Assembly: GCA_003223515.1 (NCBI GenBank)
Contig: QHVI01000034.1
Coordinates: 1-48,624 of the forward strand
From: Candidatus Angelobacter sp. Gp1-AA117
Lineage (GTDB): Bacteria; Acidobacteriota; Terriglobia; Terriglobales; Acidobacteriaceae
Direction of reading: 5' to 3'
DNA length: 48,624 bases
The translations under genes and the position numbers were made by a program. Of this stretch, positions 9,410 through 17,290 are shown in pieces; within the stretch, counting starts at the first letter, position 1, and each line of letters opens with the position of its first letter. The notes under the pieces were generated by a model. The model was not told the origin of the DNA and made no database searches. It was given only the letters and a program-made list of their open reading frames with translations.

Positions 9410-10551
9410 TTATTGCCGGGGTAATGAGTGGTACCTCCGCAGATGGCATTGACGTAGCGCTGGTGCGGGTTCTCGGACGCGGCTTCAATCTGCGTTTTGA
9501 GCTGCTCGGTCACGGGCATTTTGATTATCCAGAGAAAGTGCAAAAGGCGGTGCTCAAGGCCATGAATGCCGCGAGCATCAGCGTGGCTGAGCTTGCGCGC
9601 CTGAACTTCCTGCTGGGCGAACTGTATGCGGAAGCCATTCGTAAAGCGCAGCAACGCACTGGAACCAGAGAAATAGAGCTGGTGGGCTGCCATGGACAAA
9701 CCATCTACCATCAGGGTGATTCTGCTCCCTATTTGGGCAAAAAATTTGCATGTACCTGGCAGACCGGCGAGGGTTCGGTGATTGCGGCGCGACTGGGTGT
9801 ACCTGTGGTCTCTGATTTTCGTCCGGCGGATATGGCTGCCGGAGGCCAAGGCGCTCCGCTGGTCCCGTTTCTCGATTACGTGGTGTTTCGCCATCGCCGT
9901 GCCGGACGCATTGTGCAAAACATTGGAGGCATCGCGAACCTCTCGGCGATTCCTGCCAGCGCCAGACCGGAGCAGGTACTGGCCTTTGATACCGGGCCGG
10001 GAAACATGGTCATTGATCAGCTCACGCAACTGCTGTTCGACAAACCATTCGACCGCAATGGAGCCATCGCCGGCAGAGGACGCATTCTCGAACCTGTATT
10101 GAAAAAAATGCTTCGTAATCCTTTCTTTCATCAGAAGCCGCCCAAAACTGCGGGACGCGAGGAGTTCGGACGCGAGTACGCAAAAGCATTCCTGCGGCGC
10201 TGCGGCAAAGCAAAAAAAGAAGACGTGATCGCCACCGCCACTGCGCTGACCGCCCGCTCCATCTCTGCAGCCATTCGGGACTTCGTTGTGAAAAAAGGTG
10301 AGTACCGGGATTACATCGTATCGGGTGGCGGCTCGCGGAATCTCACATTGATGAAGATGCTATCGCAGGAAATCGCAGCGTCAGGATTGAAGTTGCGGCA
10401 TTCCGATGAATTCGGCGTTCCCAGCCAGGCCAAGGAAGCCATCGCCTTTGCGTTGCTGGCTTATCAGACATGGCAGCGGCAACCGGGCAACATCCCTTCG
10501 GCGACGGGAGCAAAGCGGGCTGCTATCCTAGGAAAAATCTCTTATGTCTGA
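9406..10551 (+). CDS. anmK: Anhydro-N-acetylmuramic acid kinase
   Basis: AnmK cleaves the 1,6-anhydro ring of anhMurNAc and phosphorylates it to MurNAc-6-phosphate, the step after NagZ. The start is a TTG at 9406 inside the nagZ stop region; the family's N-terminal IIAGVMSGTSADGID begins right there, so no other start fits. Other motifs are GCHGQTIYHQ, FRPADMAAGGQGAPLVP, QNIGGIANLS, FDTGPGN and VSGGGSRNLTLM, giving the full ASKHA-fold kinase layout. It is 381 residues, compared with about 370 typically. No murQ etherase is nearby, so the further fate of MurNAc-6-P cannot be told from the window. The 3' end overlaps the start of the next gene. Confidence 0.93.
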   Translation: MIIAGVMSGTSADGIDVALVRVLGRGFNLRFELLGHGHFDYPEKVQKAVLKAMNAASISVAELARLNFLLGELYAEAIRKAQQRTGTREIELVGCHGQTIYHQGDSAPYLGKKFACTWQTGEGSVIAARLGVPVVSDFRPADMAAGGQGAPLVPFLDYVVFRHRRAGRIVQNIGGIANLSAIPASARPEQVLAFDTGPGNMVIDQLTQLLFDKPFDRNGAIAGRGRILEPVLKKMLRNPFFHQKPPKTAGREEFGREYAKAFLRRCGKAKKEDVIATATALTARSISAAIRDFVVKKGEYRDYIVSGGGSRNLTLMKMLSQEIAASGLKLRHSDEFGVPSQAKEAIAFALLAYQTWQRQPGNIPSATGAKRAAILGKISYV

Positions 10552-12142
10552 AGTACCAACCTACCACGGAGACACGGAAGCACGGAGAACACCAGGAAAA
10601 TATCTATTCTTCCTCCGTATCGTCGTGTCTCCGTGGTGGATGTTGTTTCTTCTTTGCCTCGCGTGTCTCTCCTGCGCCAAGCGTCCCGATGCCACCACCA
10701 TTGTCATGATCATCGACAACAGCCCGACAAACCTGGATCCCCGCATTGGTACCGACGGTTCCTCTGAACGCATTGATGAGTTGATGTTCGACTCGTTGCT
10801 GCGCAAGGACGACCACTTTAACCTGCATCCCTCGGTGGCGGAGAAATGGGAGATGCCCGATCCGCAGACTTATGTATTCCATCTGCACCATGGAATCCGC
10901 TTTCACGATGGCCGCCCGCTCACCGCCAAAGATGTGAAATGGACCCTCGATACCATTCGCAACGGCTCCGTCATTACCCTGAAGACCAGCGCTTTCAAGT
11001 TCATCGACAGGGTTGAAACACCGGATGATTTCACTTTGTTGATCCACGTAACCGAGCCCAACGCCACACTGCTGTGGAGTCTCTCAGAAGGCGCGTTCGG
11101 CATTGTGCCTTACGGCAGCGGGAAAGATTTCAACCGTAATCCGGTTGGTTCCGGCCCATTTCGCTTTGTGCGCCATATCCCTGACAGCGAGGTAATCATC
11201 GAGCGCAACCATGATTACTGGGGCGAGCCTCCGCATATTGAGCGGGTGCGCTTTGCCGTAATTCCTGACATCACGACGCGCGCCCTCGAGTTGCGCAAAG
11301 GCAGCGCCGACATCCAACTGAACTCGCTGAACTCTGACGTGATCGGCACCCTCAGGCACGAACGCAACCTCGAAATCGTAGACGAACCCGGCACAAACCT
11401 CGCTTATCTTGCTTTCAATCTGCGCGATCCTATTTTGAAAGATGTGAGAGTGCGGCAGGCACTGGCTTATGCCATTGACCGCCAGCCCATGCTGCACTAC
11501 TTCTTTGGCGATATGGGGAGGCTGGCAGACAGCATTCTGCCTCCGCAACACTGGGCGTATAACGGCGCCGTGCCGCATTACGAATATGATCCGCAAAAGG
11601 CCAATGCCATTCTGGATGGAGCGGGATATGCGCGCGGCAAAGACGGCGTGCGCTTTCACCTCAACATGAAGACCTCGATTGATGAAACCACCAGGCTGAT
11701 GGCCGCCGTCCTGCAGCAGCAACTGAGGGCCGCAGGCATTGCGCTGGATATCCGCAGCTTTGAGTTCACCACGTTTTATGCCGATGTAACGAAAGGGGCC
11801 TTCCAGCTCTATTCCCTGCGCTGGGTAGGCGCCACCAATCAGGACCCGGATATCTTTGAATACGTGTTCCACTCCGCCAGCTTCGCGCCGAAAAGAGCCA
11901 ACCGCAGCTATTACTCCAACCCGAAGGTGGATGCGCTGATCGAAGAAGGCCGCAAGACCGTCGACCAAAAGCGGCGCGCCGAAATCTACCGGCAAGTACA
12001 GGAGATTCTGGCGCGCGACCTGCCTTCCATCAATTTGTGGTATCTCGATAACGTGATGGTGCATTCCACCCGCGTGCGCAATCTGCATATCAGTCCGGCG
12101 GGAAATTACGATTTCCTGGCTACCGCGGAAATAGTCCGGTAA
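10544..12142 (+). CDS. ABC transporter substrate-binding protein, family 5 (peptide/nickel type)
   Basis: This 532-residue extracytoplasmic binding protein resembles DppA/OppA. It has ERIDELMFDSLLRKD, the KWEMPDPQTYVFHLHHGIRFHDG core (read here in pieces), LTAKDVKWTLDTI, NPVGSGPFRF, VRQALAYAIDR and a C-terminal QEILARDLPSINLWY. Such proteins capture oligopeptides or similar ligands for an ABC importer, but no permease or ATPase genes adjoin it. The ATG at 10544 has AGGA ten nt upstream and overlaps anmK by 8 nt. The next roughly 30 codons are read from an inverted repeat and look unlike a signal peptide. Hydrophobic LFLLCLACLSC follows from the ATG at 10640, giving an imperfect lipobox. The true start may therefore be 10625 (GTG) or 10640, with a lipid anchor at one of the cysteines. 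Confidence 0.85.
   Translation: MSEVPTYHGDTEARRTPGKYLFFLRIVVSPWWMLFLLCLACLSCAKRPDATTIVMIIDNSPTNLDPRIGTDGSSERIDELMFDSLLRKDDHFNLHPSVAEKWEMPDPQTYVFHLHHGIRFHDGRPLTAKDVKWTLDTIRNGSVITLKTSAFKFIDRVETPDDFTLLIHVTEPNATLLWSLSEGAFGIVPYGSGKDFNRNPVGSGPFRFVRHIPDSEVIIERNHDYWGEPPHIERVRFAVIPDITTRALELRKGSADIQLNSLNSDVIGTLRHERNLEIVDEPGTNLAYLAFNLRDPILKDVRVRQALAYAIDRQPMLHYFFGDMGRLADSILPPQHWAYNGAVPHYEYDPQKANAILDGAGYARGKDGVRFHLNMKTSIDETTRLMAAVLQQQLRAAGIALDIRSFEFTTFYADVTKGAFQLYSLRWVGATNQDPDIFEYVFHSASFAPKRANRSYYSNPKVDALIEEGRKTVDQKRRAEIYRQVQEILARDLPSINLWYLDNVMVHSTRVRNLHISPAGNYDFLATAEIVR
10559..10641. repeat. Inverted repeat (CCACGGAGACACGG type) inside the start of the next gene
   Basis: CTACCACGGAGACACGGAAG on the left faces its inverted counterpart ending GTCGTGTCTCCGTGGTGG on the right, about 80 bp apart end to end. 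The sequence could fold into one long hairpin. Related ACGGAGACAC sequence is at 42758-42776, where it forms the 3' end of ribF. Confidence 0.6.
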
Positions 12143-12157
12143 CCTGCATGATGAGCA

Positions 12158-12202
12158 AAACCTTACCGCTCATGACGCTGATCCAACCGATGATCGCCGA
12201 TA
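12158..12202. repeat. Dispersed CCTTACCGCT..GATGA repeat
   Basis: ACCTTACCGCTCATGACGCTGATCC matches the repeat units at 4883 and 42787 with a few changes. It lies in the 126-nt gap before ymdB. No promoter was recognised with confidence. Confidence 0.5.
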
Positions 12203-12268
12203 AAATCATGAGCGAAGCAGCTTAGCTGAACACCGCGGAAATGTTAGTATCAGTAGTTCGTCTTTTTT

Positions 12269-13066
12269 ATGCAGATTCTGTTTATTGGCGATATTTTTGG
12301 CAATGCCGGACGCAAGATCGTGCGCGACCACATGCCTCACCTTGTCGAAAGCCATAAAGTCGATCTGGTCATTGCCAATGCCGAAAACGCCGCCGGCGGA
12401 TTCGGGCTGACTCCCGCCATTGCAGAGGATTTGTTCGAACTGGGCTGTGACGTTCTGACCACCGGCAATCACGTCTGGGATAAACGCGAGATCATGGACT
12501 ACTTCAGGTCAGCCAATGGCGACTCCAACTCGCGCGCCCGCAGGGTTCTTCGTCCCGCCAACTACTCAGAAGGCGTGCCTGGCACGGGTATCTTTGAAGA
12601 CAGTACCAGAAGCGGCCAGCACTACGCCGTCATCAATCTTCAGGGCCGGGTCTTCATGCATAATGCCGATGACCCATTCCGCAAGGTGGATGATCTGCTC
12701 CGACAGATTACCAGCAAGGTCATCATTGTCGACCTACATGCCGAGGCTACATCAGAGAAGATCGCCATGGGATGGTATCTCGATGGCCGGGTAACTGCCG
12801 TGCTGGGCACTCATACGCATGTTCCCACGGCAGATAACCGGGTGCTGCCCAACGGCACGGCTTATCAAACCGATGTGGGCATGAGCGGGCCATTCGACAG
12901 CGTGATCGGCGTACAGAAAGAGCAGGTGCTCCAGCGCTTCCTCACCGGCCTTCCAGGACGCTTTGAAGCTGCCAAAGGTGATCCGCGCCTCTGCGGAGTG
13001 CTGATTGAATGCAATGCTGAGACCGGCAAGGCCACATCCATCCAGCGGCTCATGCTGGGAGAATAA
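12269..13066 (+). CDS. ymdB: YmdB-family metallophosphoesterase (TIGR00282 type)
   Basis: This 265-residue protein belongs to the family of Bacillus YmdB, a cytoplasmic 2',3'-cyclic nucleotide phosphodiesterase that affects global gene expression and motility/biofilm choice. The di-metal ligands sit in the expected motifs: GDIFGNAGR (residues 7-15), NAENAAGG, TTGNHVWDKREI and GTHTHVPTADNR. The family-specific DLHAEATSEKIAMGWYLDGR and QTDVGMSGPFDSVIG are also present. Length and motif order are complete. The gene ends immediately before a hairpin shared with the convergent TPR gene. The physiological substrate in this organism is not shown by the sequence. Confidence 0.93.
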   Translation: MQILFIGDIFGNAGRKIVRDHMPHLVESHKVDLVIANAENAAGGFGLTPAIAEDLFELGCDVLTTGNHVWDKREIMDYFRSANGDSNSRARRVLRPANYSEGVPGTGIFEDSTRSGQHYAVINLQGRVFMHNADDPFRKVDDLLRQITSKVIIVDLHAEATSEKIAMGWYLDGRVTAVLGTHTHVPTADNRVLPNGTAYQTDVGMSGPFDSVIGVQKEQVLQRFLTGLPGRFEAAKGDPRLCGVLIECNAETGKATSIQRLMLGE

Positions 13067-13068
13067 GA

Positions 13069-13092
13069 AAGGCAGCCCCGAAGAGCTGCCTT
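13069..13092 (-). terminator. Rho-independent terminator between convergent genes
   Basis: AAGGCAGC and GCTGCCTT form a perfect 8-bp stem around a loop containing TTCG (minus strand). On the minus strand it is followed by TTTCTTATTC, so it best serves the TPR gene ending at 13155. On the plus strand it directly follows ymdB but lacks a T tract. Confidence 0.7.
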
Positions 13093-13154
13093 GTGGGATT
13101 CCGGATGTTTTCACTGTAGAGTCGCAGCGTGCTACGTCTCTACGCACCGAATCT

Positions 13155-14603
13155 CTATTTCTTCTTCTTCTTCTTGGTTGTGGTCTTCTTGCCTTTCGGA
13201 GCTGGGCCTTTGGTCGCCGGCAGGTTGGCCTTTTCCATGGTGAACATAAATGGATTGGGCGTATAGTTCGTGATGTTCCCGATCACGTGAATTTCGGAAC
13301 CGGGCGCCGGTGGTTTGGCCATCGGTTTTTCCATGGTGATCGTGATATCAGCCTTGTTCTCCTTTTGGTTGTCTTCGCTGACGGCGCCCTGAATGGTGTC
13401 CGCACTGGCAGAAATCACCTTGATGGGCAGGTCGAGTTTGGCCGTGCCACCCTTTTGCAGATTTTGAATGCTCTGCCACACCTTATCGGCAGCCTCAGTT
13501 CCTGCGGGGGAGCAGCCCTTCTGTGAAAGGATGAATTCCTTGTCACCGAATCCCAGTTCATCCACATTATTGGTTTTGACTGCGTCCACGGCGACGTCAC
13601 AAGGTGTGGGCTTGGGCGTAATGAGTGCAGCAATGTTGGGTGGAGGCGTCGGCTGAGCGCCGAACTGCTGCACAAACTGGTCCCAGCCTTCATCTTTGCC
13701 GTGATAATTGTGATACATGGGCTTGCAGAATTGGGCATTGATTGCCTGGGCTCCGGCGGCGTTGTTCTGCGATTGCGCCAGATTCATGGCCTTGGCGCAG
13801 TAAAAGAAGCCGTTCAGATCCTGTGGGGTGCCGGAGAGGTCGGCCACGGCAAGCTGGAACGTGTCAGTAAAACTGGTCGGGTCCAGCCTGAGCGAACTGG
13901 TGTAATGCTGTTTCGCTTCCGCGAAGTTCTTGGCCTGAAGCGCGCAAAAACCCGCTGCACCTTCGAAGATGGCATTGATCTGGGTGCGCTGCTTCTGGAA
14001 CTCAGCATCGGACATGCTTTCGGGTTTCTGCAGTGATGACATGGACTGCAACCCTCTTTGCGCTTCATCACATGTACTCTTCAGCGCTTCCGGATTATTC
14101 TGGGTGGCCTTGGCGCGATCAATGTAGGTCACAATGGCCAGGGCGCGCACATGGTTGGGATCGATCTGCAGGAGGCGCTTGGCTGTCTCTTCCACCTTGG
14201 CCTGATTCTGCAGTTGCTGGTAAGCACCCATTGCCTCTTCCAGAGCGTCAACCTTCACAATGCTGTTGGGGTACTGGTTGAGGAAGGCTTCCATTGCCTC
14301 GGCTTTTTTCGCCGGATCCTGCTGGCCAAAAGCAGTCATATAGGCGTTGAACTCAGCCTGGTCTTTGATCACCTTGCCGCCCGTGCCTCCAGCCTGTCCC
14401 GAGCCTTGTGTCTGGCCAGTCTGGCCGGGCTGTCCAGGTTGCTGGCCCTGCTGCTGTTGAGGCTGATTCGGCTCGCTGGTCACTTGGACCGTGGCCCCTT
14501 TGGCGGTAACTCCTCCTTGTGACTGTGAGTTCCCTTGTGAGTTCCCCTGTGCCATCGCTGCCGTTGTGAGCGCAAGCACAAATGTGACAAGCACTTTCTT
14601 CAT
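13155..14603 (-). CDS. Secreted tetratricopeptide-type protein with Gln/Gly/Pro-rich N-region and poly-Lys tail
   Basis: This is 482 residues. A signal peptide (MKKVLVTFVLALTTAAMA) is followed by about 65 residues of low-complexity sequence rich in Gln, Gly, Asn and Pro. The middle part is helical with TPR character: EAMEAFLNQYPNSIVKVDALEEAMGAY, VEETAKRLLQIDPNHVRALAIV and NFAEAKQHYTSSLRLDPTSF (given as landmarks, not one run). The C-terminal quarter looks beta-rich and ends KKTTTKKKKKK. TPRs mediate protein contacts, so an exported scaffold role is plausible, but no function is known to me. TPR proteins with this plan are frequent in acidobacteria (inference). The start ATG at 14603 fits the signal peptide exactly. 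Confidence 0.8.
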   Translation of the reverse strand: MKKVLVTFVLALTTAAMAQGNSQGNSQSQGGVTAKGATVQVTSEPNQPQQQQGQQPGQPGQTGQTQGSGQAGGTGGKVIKDQAEFNAYMTAFGQQDPAKKAEAMEAFLNQYPNSIVKVDALEEAMGAYQQLQNQAKVEETAKRLLQIDPNHVRALAIVTYIDRAKATQNNPEALKSTCDEAQRGLQSMSSLQKPESMSDAEFQKQRTQINAIFEGAAGFCALQAKNFAEAKQHYTSSLRLDPTSFTDTFQLAVADLSGTPQDLNGFFYCAKAMNLAQSQNNAAGAQAINAQFCKPMYHNYHGKDEGWDQFVQQFGAQPTPPPNIAALITPKPTPCDVAVDAVKTNNVDELGFGDKEFILSQKGCSPAGTEAADKVWQSIQNLQKGGTAKLDLPIKVISASADTIQGAVSEDNQKENKADITITMEKPMAKPPAPGSEIHVIGNITNYTPNPFMFTMEKANLPATKGPAPKGKKTTTKKKKKK

Positions 14604-14940
14604 GAATTGCTCCTTCGATCCGACACCCGTAAGTTGAATAGCCGTTGCGTGTTCGCATTCCGGCCCGTAAAGCAGGACCCCGCTCTTAACTGTACCAGAA
14701 GCAACGGATTATAAAAGACTAACCCCTGTTCCAGGCAAGCCGCATCAAAAATTAGTCATGGTCTTAACTGATGAGATGCGAAGTCTCTGCTCATTCGTTA
14801 TCTTTATATGCTGATATTTCGCTCGATACCGCTCCCCAGGCGTAAGCCTCGTTAGAGGTATTGACACCAATTTGGGGAAATAAGCGCATAACATATCTAT
14901 AGCTGATGCATTTTTCTTACAGAAAGTTAAAGGAGACTGC
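14604..14940. other. Divergent intergenic region between TPR gene and SDR gene
   Basis: These 337 nt hold the promoters for two divergent genes. A TTGACA hexamer lies at 14861-14866, but no good -10 box sits 16-18 nt after it. AAAGGAG at 14931-14937 is the ribosome site of the SDR gene. No open frame, hairpin or repeat of the families seen elsewhere was recognised. Confidence 0.4.
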
Positions 14941-15636
14941 GTGACGCTTAAAGGACAAGTCGCCATTGTAACCGGTGGGGGCCGAGGCATTGGAGCGGGC
15001 ATCGCCAGAAGCCTCACCGCCCTGGGGACGACCACCATCATCTGCGGCCGTCGCCGCGACCGGCTCGAACAGACAGTCCGGGAACTCAACTGTGAAGCTA
15101 TGGTATGTGATGTGAGCGACTGGAACTCAGTCAACCAGCTTGCAAGCCGGGTGAAGGATACCTTCGGACGCCTGGATATCCTGGTGAACAATGCCGGAAT
15201 CGGCGGCTTCGGCGGGCCGCTCCATACCATGCCGCTGGAGAACTGGGACGCGCTTTTCAATACCAACCTGCGCGGGGTCTTTTATACGGTAAGGGCATTT
15301 GCCCCGCTGATGATCTCGGGCGGGGGCGGACACATCATCAACATCTCTTCCATAGCCGGAAAGAACCCGTTGCCCAATGGCGCCGCCTACGCTGCTTCGA
15401 AATGGGGGTTGAATGGACTTTCGTATTCAATCGCCGAGGAGTTGCGTGGACACAACATGCGGGTTTCTGTGGTCTGCCCGGGATCTACAAACACGGAACT
15501 CTCACCGCATGAAGGCAAGAACCCCAACAAGATGCTTCAGCCGGATGACGTGGGGCACGTAGTGGCGATGCTGGTCACCCAGGCTCCGCAGTCGTTTGCC
15601 AGCGAGGTGATCATCAGGCCCACCCAGAAACCCTGA
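14941..15636 (+). CDS. Short-chain dehydrogenase/reductase (FabG-like)
   Basis: This 231-residue protein has a classical SDR fold. The start is GTG at 14941, well placed after AAAGGAGACTGC. The NAD(P)-binding TGGGRGIG motif is at residues 11-18, NNAG follows at about 89, the catalytic serine lies in INISSIAG, and the YAASK motif supplies Tyr150 and Lys154. An Arg-Arg pair after the second beta strand (CGRRRDR) suggests a preference for NADP(H). SDRs of this kind reduce ketones or oxidise alcohols; it looks like 3-oxoacyl-ACP reductases, but the substrate cannot be read from the sequence. It stands alone, followed by heptanucleotide repeats. Confidence 0.88.
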   Translation: MTLKGQVAIVTGGGRGIGAGIARSLTALGTTTIICGRRRDRLEQTVRELNCEAMVCDVSDWNSVNQLASRVKDTFGRLDILVNNAGIGGFGGPLHTMPLENWDALFNTNLRGVFYTVRAFAPLMISGGGGHIINISSIAGKNPLPNGAAYAASKWGLNGLSYSIAEELRGHNMRVSVVCPGSTNTELSPHEGKNPNKMLQPDDVGHVVAMLVTQAPQSFASEVIIRPTQKP

Positions 15637-15640
15637 GGGG

Positions 15641-15710
15641 AATGGGTAATTTGGTAGTGGGTAAATGAAGATTTCAATTATGGCAATTACAAATTATGCA
15701 ATTTTGGCAA
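15641..15710. repeat. Heptanucleotide repeat pair downstream of the SDR gene
   Basis: GGGTAATTTGGTAGTGGGTAAATG (split here in 7-nt steps) is followed by inverted material ATTACAAATTATGCAATTTTG. It is a member of the heptamer family seen at 16294, 21771, 24123 and 38242. It separates the convergent SDR and nuoI genes. Confidence 0.55.
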
Positions 15711-15713
15711 CGC

Positions 15714-16232
15714 CTACGGATGGTCCTGCGCTGGCTCTTTGAGCTGTGAGGTTGATTCCACGGGTGCTTCTGTTCTCATTGGTTTGATGGGAGCCAGGAG
15801 TTGCTCTTTTCGATATACCAGGTTGCTGGCGTTGAAGGTAGCCAGTTCGAAACCGTGTCCGTGAGTGATCGCATCGGTAGGGCAAGCCTCCACGCAGTAG
15901 CCGCAGAAGATGCAGCGGTTGTAGTCGATGTTGTAGACCTCTGCATACCGTTCAGCGCCGCTGATGCGGTTCTCTTCGGTATTCTCGGCAGCCTCGATGT
16001 AAATGCAGTTGGAAGGACAGGCCGCTGCGCAGAGAAAGCAGGCCACGCATTTTTCCAGACCATTTTCGTCGCGCTGCAGCACATGTAGACCGCGAAAACG
16101 CTCCTGGAAAACCGCGCCCTTCATGGGACCCGGACCATCAGGATAGTTTTCTACCACGGTGGGAGCAAACATCTCGCGGAAGGTAACTGACATTCCCTTG
16201 GCAATGCCGGCAATATCGCGAATGATCGACAT
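15714..16232 (-). CDS. nuoI: NADH-quinone oxidoreductase subunit I
   Basis: NuoI is the 8Fe ferredoxin-like subunit that passes electrons from NuoG to NuoB in the complex I hydrophilic arm. Counting from MSIIRDI at 16232 (172 residues), the two [4Fe-4S] motifs are C62-x2-C65-x2-C68-x3-C72-P and C107-x2-C110-x2-C113-x3-C117-P. The frame is open 13 codons further to an ATG at 16271. GGAGG lies almost against that ATG, so the start is uncertain; the family N-terminus favours 16232. The gene is unusual in position: it is on the opposite strand and 3.4 kb away from the nuoA-N operon, which has no nuoI between nuoH and nuoJ. It is the only nuoI in the window. Confidence 0.93.
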   Translation of the reverse strand: MSIIRDIAGIAKGMSVTFREMFAPTVVENYPDGPGPMKGAVFQERFRGLHVLQRDENGLEKCVACFLCAAACPSNCIYIEAAENTEENRISGAERYAEVYNIDYNRCIFCGYCVEACPTDAITHGHGFELATFNASNLVYRKEQLLAPIKPMRTEAPVESTSQLKEPAQDHP

Positions 16233-16293
16233 GTGTTCAGTATAAATCGTCTGCTTTGAAAAGTGCAGCATCCCTCCGGCACAGATCCGCGCT

Positions 16294-16386
16294 GAATGGG
16301 TAAATGGGTAAGTTAGTAAATGAGTAAATTGCGTTTCCGGCGCAGCTTCATTTACCCATTTACCAAATCACTCATTTGCCCATTTC
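16294..16386. repeat. Facing heptanucleotide arrays between PPTase gene and nuoI
   Basis: The left arm at 16294-16330 (GAATGGGTAAATGGGTAAG..) and right arm at 16348-16386 (..TTTACCCATTTACCAAATC..) are inverted copies built of degenerate 7-nt units, with only 17 nt between them. The RNA would form a long imperfect hairpin. The stop codon of the phosphopantetheinyl transferase (16372-16374) lies inside the right arm, so its last residues are repeat-encoded. Confidence 0.75.
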
Positions 16387-17118
16387 GAGAGCCCAATTGA
16401 AATACTTGAGCTGATGTTCCTGGCCTTCGACCAGCAGGGCGGCGGCATAGTTGGGAGCGGCCTCCAGGTTATAGAGTCTCCAGCGCGCTATTTCCTCCGG
16501 ACGCCCTGCAACCCGCAACAGCGCCGGAGTCTCTCCCGGCGCAAAGGCAATATCGAAGCTGTCCAGCGGAATCGAGAGTCCACCGCCGAGCGCCTTCACA
16601 TAAGCCTCTTTGCGGGTCCAGCATTTGAAGAATGCCTCCACCTTCTGCTCTGCCGGCAAGGCCAGAAGGATCTGCGCCTCGCGCGGAGAAAAGAAACGGT
16701 CAGCAATCTCCTGTGTGCCAAAATCCGGACGGAACAGTTCAATATCCACCCCGACTTCCAGTCCGGGAGTCACAGCCAGCAGCGCGTATTCCCCGGAATG
16801 GGAGAGGTTGAACCTGAAGTTCCGCGGGTTGAGTTCCGGCTTGAGATCGGGCTTCTCCTGCGCGCCATAGGTGAACCCTACCTGCTGCGGCCTGATCTTC
16901 AGGTAGCGGCCCAGCACATTGCGCAGCATGGCACGGGCAATGGTGAAGCGGTTCCGGTCTTTCGCGAAATGGAAGCGGTTGGCGCGGGCCAGCTCGTCCG
17001 GAGCCAGCAAGGCGCGGCAGCCCTGGATAGCGGCTTCCGGCTGGATGAGGTGGACGCGCCAGAGATGTACCTCGTGGGGTTCCAAGGTATCGATTTCGGC
17101 AGCAGTGGCCCAGATCAT
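16372..17118 (-). CDS. 4'-phosphopantetheinyl transferase, Sfp type
   Basis: This enzyme moves the phosphopantetheine arm from CoA to a serine of acyl or peptidyl carrier proteins. The 248-residue length is that of Sfp-type enzymes, longer than AcpS. Motifs are FNLSHSGEYAL, VGVDIELFRPD with the Mg-binding Asp and Glu, and FKCWTRKEAYVKALGGGL (the W-x-x-KE-x3-K signature). The N-terminal half has RFHFAKDRNRFTIARAMLR, also typical. No polyketide or peptide synthetase genes are in the window, so it may serve fatty-acid ACP or a distant cluster. The start ATG at 17118 gives the normal N-terminus; the 3' end runs into the heptamer repeat. Confidence 0.9.
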   Translation of the reverse strand: MIWATAAEIDTLEPHEVHLWRVHLIQPEAAIQGCRALLAPDELARANRFHFAKDRNRFTIARAMLRNVLGRYLKIRPQQVGFTYGAQEKPDLKPELNPRNFRFNLSHSGEYALLAVTPGLEVGVDIELFRPDFGTQEIADRFFSPREAQILLALPAEQKVEAFFKCWTRKEAYVKALGGGLSIPLDSFDIAFAPGETPALLRVAGRPEEIARWRLYNLEAAPNYAAALLVEGQEHQLKYFNWALEMGK

Positions 17119-17290
17119 TCATCACTATCTTTACATAAACCATCTGTTTACCCGCAAAAGGTGCAAAGGTAGCAAGTTCTAAGGGATGACAACTCTGCTC
17201 AGTTCCGCGGAATCTCTCTAAGAGCGATATAACTTTGCTCGCAAGAGGCCTGCCCTGCAAGATACGAATCGGTTTTACAGCAACAGCAAG

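Noticed and set aside
11084-12088. 334-residue minus-strand frame
   Set aside because: It is a mirror of the substrate-binding protein gene. Long antisense frames are expected at this codon bias.
14861-14890. Promoter from TTGACA at 14861
   Set aside because: No acceptable -10 box lies at 16-18 nt spacing. Kept only as a remark in the intergenic entry.
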